Source of the DNA: an uncultured Collinsella sp.
Lineage (GTDB): Bacteria; Actinomycetota; Coriobacteriia; Coriobacteriales; Coriobacteriaceae
Direction of reading: 5' to 3'
Length of the DNA stretch: 13,412 nucleotides
NCBI GenBank assembly: GCA_900551305.1
Contig: URVK01000020.1
Coordinates: 1-13,412, forward strand
Every line of letters begins with the position of its first letter. The stretch's first letter is position 1. Under the pieces are notes generated by a model that did no database searches, had not been told where the DNA came from, and was given only the letters and a program-made list of their open reading frames with translations. This document shows positions 6,558 through 13,412 of this stretch, piece by piece. The translations under genes were made by a program, and so were the position numbers.

Positions 6558-7658
6558 TTACTCATCCATGAGATAGTAGTGGCCCAGCGCGTCGGCACCC
6601 AGGATGGCGTTTGCGACCATCTCGGGCGTCACCTCAAAGGGCATGTTGCACATGGTGTCATCGGGTGCGCAGGCGGCCTCGGCAACAATCATGGCCTGCT
6701 CGCGCGTAAGCTCGGCAACGCCAAGTTCCTTCATCGTGACCGGCAGGCCAAGCTCAATGCAGAAGCCCAAGACTTCCTCGAGCTTCTCGGTCGGGGCATC
6801 CTCGAGTACCAGCTGGACGATAGTGCCGAAGGCGACCTTCTCGCCGTGATACATGCCGTGGCACTCGGGCAGCATCGTCAGACCATTGTGGATGGCATGA
6901 GCAGCGGCAAGGCCCGAGCTCTCAAAGCCAATGCCCGAAAGCAGCGTATTGGCCTCGATGATGTGCTCGACGGCAGGCGTGAGCGCGCCCTTCCCCAGCG
7001 CGACCTTGGCCTTGACGCCATCGGCCATAAGCGTCTCGTAGCAGAGCTTGGCGAGCGCCAGACCGGCCATTCCGCCCTTGCCGCCGGCGCAGGTGCCGCC
7101 GTCGGCATCGTGCGTCGCCTGAGCCTCGAAATAGGTTGCGAGCGCATCGCCCATACCGGAAACCGTCAGGCGCACCGGACTCGCCGCGATAACCGTCGTA
7201 TCCATCAGGACGATATTGGGGTTTGCCTTAAGGAAGAGGTACTTATCAAACTGGCCGTCATCGGTGTAAAGCACCGAAAGTGCCGAGCACGGTGCATCGG
7301 TCGAGGCAATGGTGGGGCAAATGATAACCGGGGACTCCAGGTAATAGGCGACGGCCTTCGCGGTGTCGAGGATCTTGCCGCCACCGACGCCGACGATGAT
7401 GTCGCAACCGTTGTCGCGAGCGAGCGCAACCAGGCGATCGACCTCGCCCTTGGAGCACTCGCCGTTAAAGTCCTCAAACAGCAGCTCGGCCTTGGCCTCG
7501 GCAAAGCCGCCCTCGATCTTGGCACCGACGCGCTTCTTGCCCGAAGGCGTCACGATGACGAGGGCCTTAGCGCCGAGCGGCTCGACATAGGAGCCGAGCT
7601 TGGCCAGCTCGTCCGGACCCTGGATGTACTTGCTGGGGCTATTGAAAATTGCAGCCAT
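6558..7658 (-). CDS. gldA: Glycerol dehydrogenase (iron-containing ADH superfamily)
   Basis: A 366-residue cytoplasmic NAD-dependent enzyme that interconverts glycerol and dihydroxyacetone; members also reduce other small ketones. The length is exactly typical. The dinucleotide motif is DIIVGVGGGKILDTAKAV (residues 86-103), followed by CPTIASTDAPCSALSV. The metal ligands expected for the family are present: Asp171 in SGMGDAL, His254 in GLAAAHAIHNG, and His271 in CHGMYHGEKVAFG. The upstream ribosome-binding site is weak (GGGATAG). It is separated from the upstream iron ADH by a strong terminator and has its own terminator, so it is probably monocistronic or fed by read-through. No dihydroxyacetone kinase is in view, so the pathway context (glycerol fermentation or redox balancing) is open. 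Confidence 0.92.
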   Translation of the reverse strand: MAAIFNSPSKYIQGPDELAKLGSYVEPLGAKALVIVTPSGKKRVGAKIEGGFAEAKAELLFEDFNGECSKGEVDRLVALARDNGCDIIVGVGGGKILDTAKAVAYYLESPVIICPTIASTDAPCSALSVLYTDDGQFDKYLFLKANPNIVLMDTTVIAASPVRLTVSGMGDALATYFEAQATHDADGGTCAGGKGGMAGLALAKLCYETLMADGVKAKVALGKGALTPAVEHIIEANTLLSGIGFESSGLAAAHAIHNGLTMLPECHGMYHGEKVAFGTIVQLVLEDAPTEKLEEVLGFCIELGLPVTMKELGVAELTREQAMIVAEAACAPDDTMCNMPFEVTPEMVANAILGADALGHYYLMDE

Positions 7659-7674
7659 AACTATCCCATTCTCT

Positions 7675-7715
7675 AAAAAAGAAAGGGGCTCCGTACGGAT
7701 ACGTGCGGAGCCCCT
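7675..7715 (-). terminator. Terminator of the iron-containing alcohol dehydrogenase gene
   Basis: A 14-bp stem, AGGGGCTCCG.. (7684-7697) with its complement at 7702-7715, has one mismatch and a GATA/TATC tetraloop. In the minus direction it is followed by TTCTTTTTT. It starts about 20 bp after the stop codon at 7737. Confidence 0.85.
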
Positions 7716-7736
7716 CGTTACGATAACAAGAGTCGA

Positions 7737-8960
7737 TTAGAAATCGATGTCGGTGTCGTAGTAGCAGGCCTTGAGGATCTTCTCGAAGTCGGCAGCCTTG
7801 GTCTCACGCGGGTTCTCGGGCGTGCAGGCGTCCTGCTCGGCGTTCGCGGCGATCTCGGGCAGCTTGGCGAGGAACTCCTCCTCGGAAACCATCTGCGGGT
7901 TCTCGGCGTCGACCTTCACGCCACCATTCGCGTAATCCTTGATGGACTGCGGAATGTTGAGCTGGTCGTTGAGGTCGCGGATCTTCTGGACGAGCGCAGC
8001 GATGAGCTCCTCGTTGGTCTCGCCGGGAAGGTGCAGGATCTCCTTGGCCACGTAAGCGTAACGCTCGGCAGCACGGGGATCCTTGGAGTTCCACTGGATG
8101 ACCTTGCCCAGGTACATGGCGTTAGCGGCACCGTGGATGATGTGGCCGTTCTCGAAGGCAGCACCGGTCTTGTGAGCCATGGAGTGAACGATGCCGAGCA
8201 GGCCCGAGGAGAAGGCGATACCGGCGATGCACTGAGCCTCGTGCATGTGCTGACGGGCCTCATGGTCGCCAGCATAGGACTTGGGCAGCCACTCGACGAT
8301 CTCGCGGATGCCGTGCAGGGCGTTGGCGTCGGTGAACATAGAGGCGCAGGTGGAAACGTAGGCCTCCATGCAGTGGGTCAGAGCATCCATGCCGGTGTGA
8401 GCGCACAGCTTGGCGGGCATGGTGTAGGTGAGCTCGGGGTCGACGATGGCGACATCAGGGGTGATGTTGAAGTCGGCCAGCGGGTACTTGATGCCCTTGG
8501 CGTAGTCGGTAATGACGGAGAACGCGGTGACCTCGGTAGCGGTGCCGGAGGTAGAGGAGATGGCGCAGAAATGAGCCTTCTGACGCAGCTCAGGGAAGCT
8601 GAACGGCTGGATGATGTTATCGAAGGACTCCTCGGGATACTCGTAGAAGACCCACATGGCCTTAGCGGCATCGATGGGCGAGCCGCCGCCGATGGCGATA
8701 ATCCAGTCGGGCTCGAACTCGCGCATGGCCTCGGCGCCCTTCATGACCGTCTCGATGGACGGGTCGGACTCGACGCCCTCGAACAGCTTGACCTCGAAGC
8801 CGCCCTCTTTGAGGTCGGCCTCAACGTCCTGCAGGAACCCGCCGCGGCGCATAGAGCTGCCGCCAGAAACGATGATGGCCTTCTTGCCCTTGAGGTTCTT
8901 CACCTCGTGGCGAGCGCCCTCACCAAAGTACAGATCGCGAGGATTGGTAAAACGTCCCAT
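7737..8960 (-). CDS. Iron-containing alcohol dehydrogenase
   Basis: A 407-residue NAD(P)H-dependent cytoplasmic dehydrogenase that reduces aldehydes or ketones to alcohols during fermentation. It belongs to the group III iron-dependent ADH family, close to clostridial butanol-dehydrogenase-like enzymes. The cofactor-binding motif is IIAIGGGSPIDAAKAMW (residues ~87-103), with SSTSGTATEVTAFSV after it. Likely metal ligands are Asp192 and His196 (GMDALTHCMEAY), His259 (LGIVHSMAH) and His276 (GHIIHGAAN). The start is chosen at 8960 because AGGAGG lies at the right spacing and the family N-terminus (MGRFTNPRDLYFGEG) begins here, although the frame is open to 9011. It is transcribed away from the 500-bp intergenic region. 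An inverted repeat at 9002-9026 lies in its leader or promoter. The substrate is not determined by sequence. Confidence 0.92.
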   Translation of the reverse strand: MGRFTNPRDLYFGEGARHEVKNLKGKKAIIVSGGSSMRRGGFLQDVEADLKEGGFEVKLFEGVESDPSIETVMKGAEAMREFEPDWIIAIGGGSPIDAAKAMWVFYEYPEESFDNIIQPFSFPELRQKAHFCAISSTSGTATEVTAFSVITDYAKGIKYPLADFNITPDVAIVDPELTYTMPAKLCAHTGMDALTHCMEAYVSTCASMFTDANALHGIREIVEWLPKSYAGDHEARQHMHEAQCIAGIAFSSGLLGIVHSMAHKTGAAFENGHIIHGAANAMYLGKVIQWNSKDPRAAERYAYVAKEILHLPGETNEELIAALVQKIRDLNDQLNIPQSIKDYANGGVKVDAENPQMVSEEEFLAKLPEIAANAEQDACTPENPRETKAADFEKILKACYYDTDIDF

Positions 8961-9460
8961 ACTGTGCCTCCTAAACAAGCCCCTCTTAGACTTGCGTATA
9001 TAACGGAGCACCCAATTGGCTCCGTTAGGACCGGTTTGCGCGTTGCCGGCGATGACAATGCGCGATGTCTAAACGTCTCAACGCTCAGACAAACACTATT
9101 TTACCGTTCTGGTTGGTCAGTTATTCACCTAAAGCCGACAATGATGAAACGTTTTTTCTATCCCTGAAGACCCTTGTGGGGCATTCATACTCCCAAGCTG
9201 GGCAAACGTTTTATCAAGGTTGACCACATATCCCGGGCAGGACTGTGCCCCTCCAAAATGTGCCCCGTTCGCCGCCAAAAATCGACCGTTTGCGGCACCG
9301 TGATACCACTCAGTCGTCCAAGGTGCCGACATTTGTGCGACATCCGTCTTCGTGGTGCAAAGGTGCATGTCCAAGTGCGGCACCCCCGGTGTGCCACATG
9401 CGGGTAAACTAGAACCTTATATAGAGACATTTGAACCCTAACCGCAGCAAAGGAGGCCCC
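8961..9460. other. 500-bp divergent intergenic region without a supported gene
   Basis: This holds the upstream regions of the iron ADH (minus) and the TPR-like operon (plus). A possible minus -10, TAAAAT, is at 9098-9103 without a good -35. Two AAACGTTT palindromes are present (9147-9154 and 9204-9211). Between 9235 and 9395 there are several GTGC/GCAC-rich inverted repeats, for example CGGCACC (9293-9299) with GGTGCCG (9322-9328), and GGGCA/TGCCC around 9236-9250. The short open frames here have no ribosome-binding site and no recognisable protein character. I cannot assign a regulator or small RNA. Confidence 0.5.
9002..9026. promoter_or_regulatory. Inverted repeat upstream of the iron ADH
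   Basis: AACGGAGC (9002-9009) and GCTCCGTT (9019-9026) form an 8-bp inverted repeat around the perfect palindrome CCAATTGG (9012-9019, sharing one base with the right arm). It lies 42 bp before the start codon, so it is either an operator or a leader hairpin. It does not look like the Rex consensus that often controls fermentative dehydrogenases. Confidence 0.4.
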
Positions 9461-10537
9461 ATGGCATTCGATCCCATTCAAGAGGATTGCCATCGCCTCG
9501 TTCTTGAGGCCTTGCGCCGCGACAATATCCCGCTCACCGACGGTGCCGCCGTAGAGCGTCTGATGGAACAATTCACCCGCAACCCCGCGCCGCTCATCGT
9601 GCACGACCGCGACCGCGCCGGGCACCTCATTGCCAAGGTGGTCGAGGCTGTCGACTACCGCATTCCCTTTATCCCTGACGATACCCAGGCAGAGCAAGAA
9701 GAGGCCGCTGCCGAGAACATGCTTCGCGAGGCAGCCGCGCTCGACCCCACCAACTGGGATGCCCAGCGCATGTTGATCGCCCTCACCGCCAACTCCAACG
9801 AGGAGTACGTACAGTACTTGGTATCCAAGCGCGATGAAGTCGAGCATGATCTGGCGCTCAAGATCGCCTCGGCGCAGGACCCCTACGAGCGCGAGGCCGC
9901 AGGCGACCTTATGCGCCGCCCCTATCTGCGCTGGCTTGCCGCCCTTGCGTCGCGCGCCCTCATTAGCGGCCGCTATCGCATGTCGCTCGAAGCCGCAAAC
10001 CGCAGCCTCGACTTTGCCCCCAACGATCCGGCCGGCGTCCGTCACACCGCGATGCTCGCCATGGCAAAGCTCGAATACCCCGCCGAGGAGCTCAAGTGCT
10101 TTCGCTCTGCCCACTCCGTCCCCTATCTCGCTAACACGCCGCTACGCCGTCGTCCCAAGGACGCGGAGCGCGACTTGGACCCGTGGACGCTCATCGCGCT
10201 GATGAGCGCTGCCTGGCGCGAGCTGGACTACGAGGGTGCCGAGCGCTACTTGCGCATCCTGGTGCGCTCATGCCCGCACGCGGCCGAAGCACTCTACTTC
10301 CAAACCGAGTTTCCCGATGGCGTCTATGCCCGCGTCAACGTGGGCGTGGGCTCCACCGACGAGCTTGTCCTTGCGCTGTCCGAGGCGACGCCGGTACTGC
10401 AGGAGGGCTTGGGCGCCCCCGACAACGCCAGCTTCGCTGCCTGGGTCGCCACCAACGATATCGTCCGCTCCCAGATCGACGAGCGCATCCTGCGGGCGGC
10501 CGAGCAGGGCTTGCCGTTTAAGGGAGGAGACCTCTAA
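9461..10537 (+). CDS. TPR-like helical-repeat protein, function unknown
   Basis: A 358-residue soluble, mostly helical protein with no signal peptide and no catalytic motif I recognise. TPR-like helix pairs are visible: ENMLREAAALDPTNWDAQRM (residues ~85-104), SGRYRMSLEAANRSLDFAPN (169-188) and ELDYEGAERYLRILVRSCPH (254-273). The spacing of Ala/Leu/Tyr and the 'P-N-D-P' turn fit the repeat. TPR scaffolds usually mediate protein-protein contacts. The start at 9461 is supported by AGGAGG nine bases upstream; the upstream ATG at 9431 has none. Its stop overlaps the start of the next gene (TAATG), which implies translational coupling. The next gene appears to be a diverged copy of this one, and the pair leads into the murT-gatD gene, so co-transcription with cell-wall amidation is possible. 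Confidence 0.75.
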   Translation: MAFDPIQEDCHRLVLEALRRDNIPLTDGAAVERLMEQFTRNPAPLIVHDRDRAGHLIAKVVEAVDYRIPFIPDDTQAEQEEAAAENMLREAAALDPTNWDAQRMLIALTANSNEEYVQYLVSKRDEVEHDLALKIASAQDPYEREAAGDLMRRPYLRWLAALASRALISGRYRMSLEAANRSLDFAPNDPAGVRHTAMLAMAKLEYPAEELKCFRSAHSVPYLANTPLRRRPKDAERDLDPWTLIALMSAAWRELDYEGAERYLRILVRSCPHAAEALYFQTEFPDGVYARVNVGVGSTDELVLALSEATPVLQEGLGAPDNASFAAWVATNDIVRSQIDERILRAAEQGLPFKGGDL

Positions 10538-11596
10538 TGGATCCGAGCGTCTACATCCCCGTCTACCTGGAGCGCGCCTACCTTGCGTCGCACCCCGAAC
10601 TCACCGATGCAGCACGCGAGCTTGTCCATAACGACGTGAGCGTCAACCCTCATAAGTATGCGCAGACCGAGCATGCCCAGGCACTGCTGTCCTATGCAGG
10701 CGTCCACCGCCACCTGCTCGACGAGCTCCATCGCATCGAGGACATGGGCAGCGATGAGGAGTTTGAGCAGACGCGCAACCGCCTGTTCGACGATATGCGC
10801 GATGAGCTACTCAAAATCGTCCGCGTCGATGCGTATGTCCTCGATGCCCAGCTGCTCGCCATCATTTTGGCGGACACGCCCGTCGACGCCTGTCTAGGCG
10901 ACCTGATGAAGCTCGAGGCGACCACGGCCGATTACTTGCAGCAAAGCGTGCCCGGGTTCGACATGGAGGCCCCGCACTACTGGGCCAACAAGGTTTTGAC
11001 GGACGGCGTGACGGCGGCCGATCTCACCCTAAGCGAGCCCGCAACAACAGGAGCCGGCTCTTATCGGGTGGCTCCACACGCTCGAGGCCATCTCGCAGCT
11101 GTGCATGGCGAGCGCTCGCTACCGTGCTGCCGCCAACTATTCTCGCCGCGTTCTTAAGGCGGAAGGCTATCCCACCCGAGCTGCAGGCACCGTGCTACTC
11201 GCCCTCGCTCGCCTGGAAGACGAGGACGGCTTTTTTGCCCTGGCCCACCAGCTCGAGGAGCAGATGGGGGCCGATGCCCTCGAGAGCTCCCCCTGGTACC
11301 TACTCGCCCGCACGATCCTGTTGTTCAAAACAAACAAGATGCGCCCGGCGACACGCGCTCTGCGCGAGTTTGCCAACCGCTGCGAGGGCGGCGCGTTCTT
11401 TTTGCTGAACCCCATGTATCAGACACCGTACCTTCCCTGCCGGCCCGAACCGCACGACCCCTGGGACCTTTCGCATCAGGCAGTTTGGGAGGCCGACGGC
11501 ATCATCTCGGATACTCCCGACTTTGCCCCCTGGGCCAACGCTTGCGAAGACGTATCGCAGCTTGCCCAGGAATTTGCGCGCCGTTACGGCTTTTAA
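10537..11596 (+). pseudogene. Second TPR-like protein, split by a frameshift (paralogue of the preceding gene)
   Basis: Two frames together make one protein. The first runs from the ATG overlapping the previous stop to about residue 167 (DAYVLDAQLLAIILAD region). The second resumes at about 11041 as QQQEPALIGWLHTLEAISQL and ends at 11596. The second frame has a stop at 11030-11032, so the break lies between there and about 11060. Removing one C from the CCC at 11038-11040 joins them as SEPQQQEPALIGWL, giving about 352 residues, almost the length of the paralogue. Segments line up with the preceding gene: WLHTLEAISQLCMASARYRA against WLAALASRALISGRYRMSLE, and SPWYLLARTI against DPWTLIALMS. The downstream fragment has an ATG at 11105 but no convincing ribosome-binding site. 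It is either a real inactivation, a sequencing error or a frameshifting site. Confidence 0.75.
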
Positions 11597-11641
11597 CGGC
11601 ACAAACGTCACGACCATGTCATTCACGTTAGGAACGGCTTC

Positions 11642-13412
11642 ATGAACTTCCGCTCATCTCTCGCCTGCACCTCGAGCGATATCGCCCGCTGGGGGCTGCG
11701 CTCCGTCCTTAAGCGCCAGGGCGGCGTACTCCCCGGCCGCATCGCCATGAAGATCGACCCCGAGCTGCTGAGCGACCTCGCCGGCCTTGTCGACCGCAGC
11801 GTGGTGATCACCGGTACTAATGGCAAGACCACCACCTCCAACCTCATCGCCGACGCCGTTGCCGCCAGCGGCGCCACCGTGGTATGCAACCGCGCCGGCA
11901 ACAACATGGAGCCGGGCGTGGTGGGTGCACTGCTCGAGGCGCGCAGCGGCCTCAAGCGAGCCGGCGGCGGCAAGCGCGTGGGCGTTTTTGAGTGCGATGA
12001 GCTTTACACCGTACGCGTTCTGCCCAAGCTCAAGCCGACGTACTTCGTGCTGCTCAACCTGTTCCGTGACCAGCTGGATCGCTATGGCGAGATCGACCAT
12101 ACCCAAGACGTCATCGCCCATGCGTTGGAGCTCTCTCCAACGACAACGCTCATCTACAACGCAGACGACCCGCTGTGTGCCGCGATCGCCGCACGCGTTC
12201 CCAATGCAAGCATCGCCTTTGGCATCGACGGCGCCACCAACACCGAGTCCGACCGTATTAGCGACTCGCGCTTTTGCTCGCAGTGCAACGCCCCGTTGGA
12301 GTACGACTATGTGCAGTATGGTCAACTCGGCGCCTACCATTGCCCCTCGTGCGGTTGGGCACGCCCCGCACTGGTCCGCCGTGTGACGGGCGTGGAGCTC
12401 GGCTGCGACGGCTACGGCTTTGACCTGGTCTTTGGATCTGCGTCCGACGCGGCTGCCGTACACATCGCCACGCGCTACAACGGCCTATATATGGTTTACA
12501 ACGTAGCCGCAGCCTTCTTCGCCGCCCACGAGCTGGGCGTGGACGCGGCGCATCTGCAGCCCACGCTCGATGCCTACATCCCCGCCGGCGGGCGGATGGG
12601 CCGCTGGGAGATCGCCGGCCGTACCGTCGAGGCAAACCTGGCCAAGAATCCCGTAGGCTTCGATCGCCAGATCCAGTCCATTAAAACAGCAGGTGGCAGG
12701 CTCTGCGCTTTCTTCCTCAACGACAACGATGCCGACGGCCACGATGTATCGTGGATTTACGACGTCGACTTTGAGCGCATCGCCGACACAACGGGGCTTG
12801 TCGCCTTTGCTGGCGGCACGCGCGCGCACGACATGCAGGTGCGCCTCAAGTACGCCGGCATCGACGCCGCCATCATCTCGAATATCGAGCAGGCAATCGG
12901 CGCCGTGGCAGACGAGGAGGCTGGCGACACTTTCTACGCCGTCGCCAACTACACGGCCTTTCCGCCGCTGGTCAAGGAGCTCGACGGGCTTAAGGATACC
13001 GATGCGAGCTCGGTTGCCTCCTGCGCCGTAACACGCGCCGATGGGAGCGCTGTCCCCGTCGGCGTCGCGCCGACCGAGCTTTCGCGCCCGCTGCGCATCG
13101 TCTATCTGTACCCCGATGCCCTCAACCTCTACGGCGACGGCGGCAACGTCATCGCTCTCGAGCGCCGCTGCGCCTGGCGCGGCATTCCCGTGCGCGTGGA
13201 CGAGGTCCGTATGGGCGAGTCGCTCGATCTGCATCATGCCGATATCGTCATGATGGGCGGCGGCTCCGACCGCGATCAGTTGGCTGTGGCACACGAGCTG
13301 CTCGCTCAAAAAGACAAGGTTGCGGCCTATGTTGAGGACGGCGGCTCGCTGCTCGCCATCTGCGGCAGCTATCAGCTGCTCGGCCGTTCGTACTATATGG
13401 GCGAAAATCGCA
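11642..13412 (+). CDS. murT-gatD: MurT-GatD fusion: lipid II isoglutaminyl synthase, 3' end beyond window
   Basis: MurT and GatD form the complex that amidates the alpha-carboxyl of D-glutamate in the lipid II stem peptide, using glutamine and ATP at the cytoplasmic membrane face. One frame, open from 11642 to the right edge (590 codons), encodes both. Residues 1-~478 are MurT: the Mur-ligase P-loop TGTNGKTTT (57-65), a four-Cys zinc ribbon (Cys212, Cys215, Cys234, Cys237), and a C-terminal domain with ANLAKNPVGFDRQIQSI and DVSWIYDVDFE. From about residue 484 GatD begins, with LRIVYLYPDALNLYGDGGNV, MMGGGSDRDQ and the nucleophile Cys574 in AICGSYQLLG. GatD is normally a separate ~240-residue protein, so the full product should be about 730 residues, with the catalytic His beyond the window. 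I checked the frame codon by codon and saw no stop between the two parts. The start follows GTTAGGAACGG and lies 45 bp after the TPR-like genes. Confidence 0.93.
   Translation, partial: MNFRSSLACTSSDIARWGLRSVLKRQGGVLPGRIAMKIDPELLSDLAGLVDRSVVITGTNGKTTTSNLIADAVAASGATVVCNRAGNNMEPGVVGALLEARSGLKRAGGGKRVGVFECDELYTVRVLPKLKPTYFVLLNLFRDQLDRYGEIDHTQDVIAHALELSPTTTLIYNADDPLCAAIAARVPNASIAFGIDGATNTESDRISDSRFCSQCNAPLEYDYVQYGQLGAYHCPSCGWARPALVRRVTGVELGCDGYGFDLVFGSASDAAAVHIATRYNGLYMVYNVAAAFFAAHELGVDAAHLQPTLDAYIPAGGRMGRWEIAGRTVEANLAKNPVGFDRQIQSIKTAGGRLCAFFLNDNDADGHDVSWIYDVDFERIADTTGLVAFAGGTRAHDMQVRLKYAGIDAAIISNIEQAIGAVADEEAGDTFYAVANYTAFPPLVKELDGLKDTDASSVASCAVTRADGSAVPVGVAPTELSRPLRIVYLYPDALNLYGDGGNVIALERRCAWRGIPVRVDEVRMGESLDLHHADIVMMGGGSDRDQLAVAHELLAQKDKVAAYVEDGGSLLAICGSYQLLGRSYYMGENR

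Noticed and set aside
6579..7676. 365-codon open frame antisense to gldA, and similar long antisense frames at 863-1729, 4856-5854, 8031-9167, 9185-10114, 11654-12463 and 12485-13309
   Set aside because: These mirror the GC-rich third positions of the real genes, have low-complexity Gly/Arg/Ala/His/Asp-rich products and lack ribosome-binding sites; the sense frames carry clear family motifs.
9002..9026. Rex redox-repressor site upstream of the iron ADH
   Set aside because: The inverted repeat is AACGGAGC/GCTCCGTT and lacks the TTGTTAA/TTAACAA arms expected for Rex.
9129..9407. Short frames in the 8961-9460 intergenic region
   Set aside because: They have no ribosome-binding site, no recognisable protein pattern, and they overlap one another on opposite strands.
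11105..11596. Separate 163-residue gene starting at the ATG at 11105
   Set aside because: There is no ribosome-binding site. The same frame is protein-like upstream of the ATG to about 11041 and aligns with the middle of the paralogue, so it is the second half of a frameshifted gene.

Overview
The window looks like a chromosomal segment of a gut coriobacterium, most likely Collinsella or a close relative (Actinomycetota, Coriobacteriia). This is inferred from the GC-rich, strongly biased codon use, from the mix of PTS sugar uptake, fermentative dehydrogenases and ferredoxin-type proteins, and from a MurT/GatD peptidoglycan amidation gene. No rRNA, tRNA, CRISPR array, insertion sequence or phage gene was seen. 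Because coding GC is high, nearly every real gene carries long open shadow frames on the opposite strand; these were left out.

Positions 1-4480 hold an alpha-glucoside utilisation locus. On the minus strand are a PTS EIIBC permease (alpha-glucoside type) and, downstream of it, the N-terminal part of a GH4 6-phospho-alpha-glucosidase that runs off the left edge. Divergently, on the plus strand, are a zinc-dependent medium-chain dehydrogenase of the sorbitol/threonine dehydrogenase type and a GntR/UTRA repressor, closed by a strong terminator hairpin. The 356-bp divergent promoter region carries a 16-bp CTAG-centred palindrome between the EIIBC -10 and the expected -35, and tandem related copies at the dehydrogenase promoter, so the local GntR protein probably controls both directions. 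The pairing suggests the phosphorylated disaccharide is split into glucose-6-phosphate plus a second moiety. If that moiety is a polyol, as with maltitol or isomalt, the dehydrogenase would oxidise it.

Positions 4499-8960 hold minus-strand redox genes: a multi-cluster 4Fe-4S protein with a Lys/Ala/Glu-rich tail, a truncated glycerol-dehydrogenase paralogue that keeps only the nucleotide-binding half, an intact GldA-type glycerol dehydrogenase and a separate iron-containing alcohol dehydrogenase. Several strong hairpins lie between them. Two are U-tailed terminators, and one is a nearly perfect 65-bp palindrome sharing a core with the adjacent terminator.

Positions 8961-9460 are a 500-bp non-coding divergent region. 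Positions 9461-11596 hold two adjacent, overlapping helical-repeat (TPR-like) proteins that look like diverged tandem paralogues; the second is split by a frameshift. They lead into a long ORF (11642 to the right edge) in which a complete MurT is fused in frame to the start of its partner GatD. These proteins normally come from two genes and together amidate the D-glutamate of lipid II.
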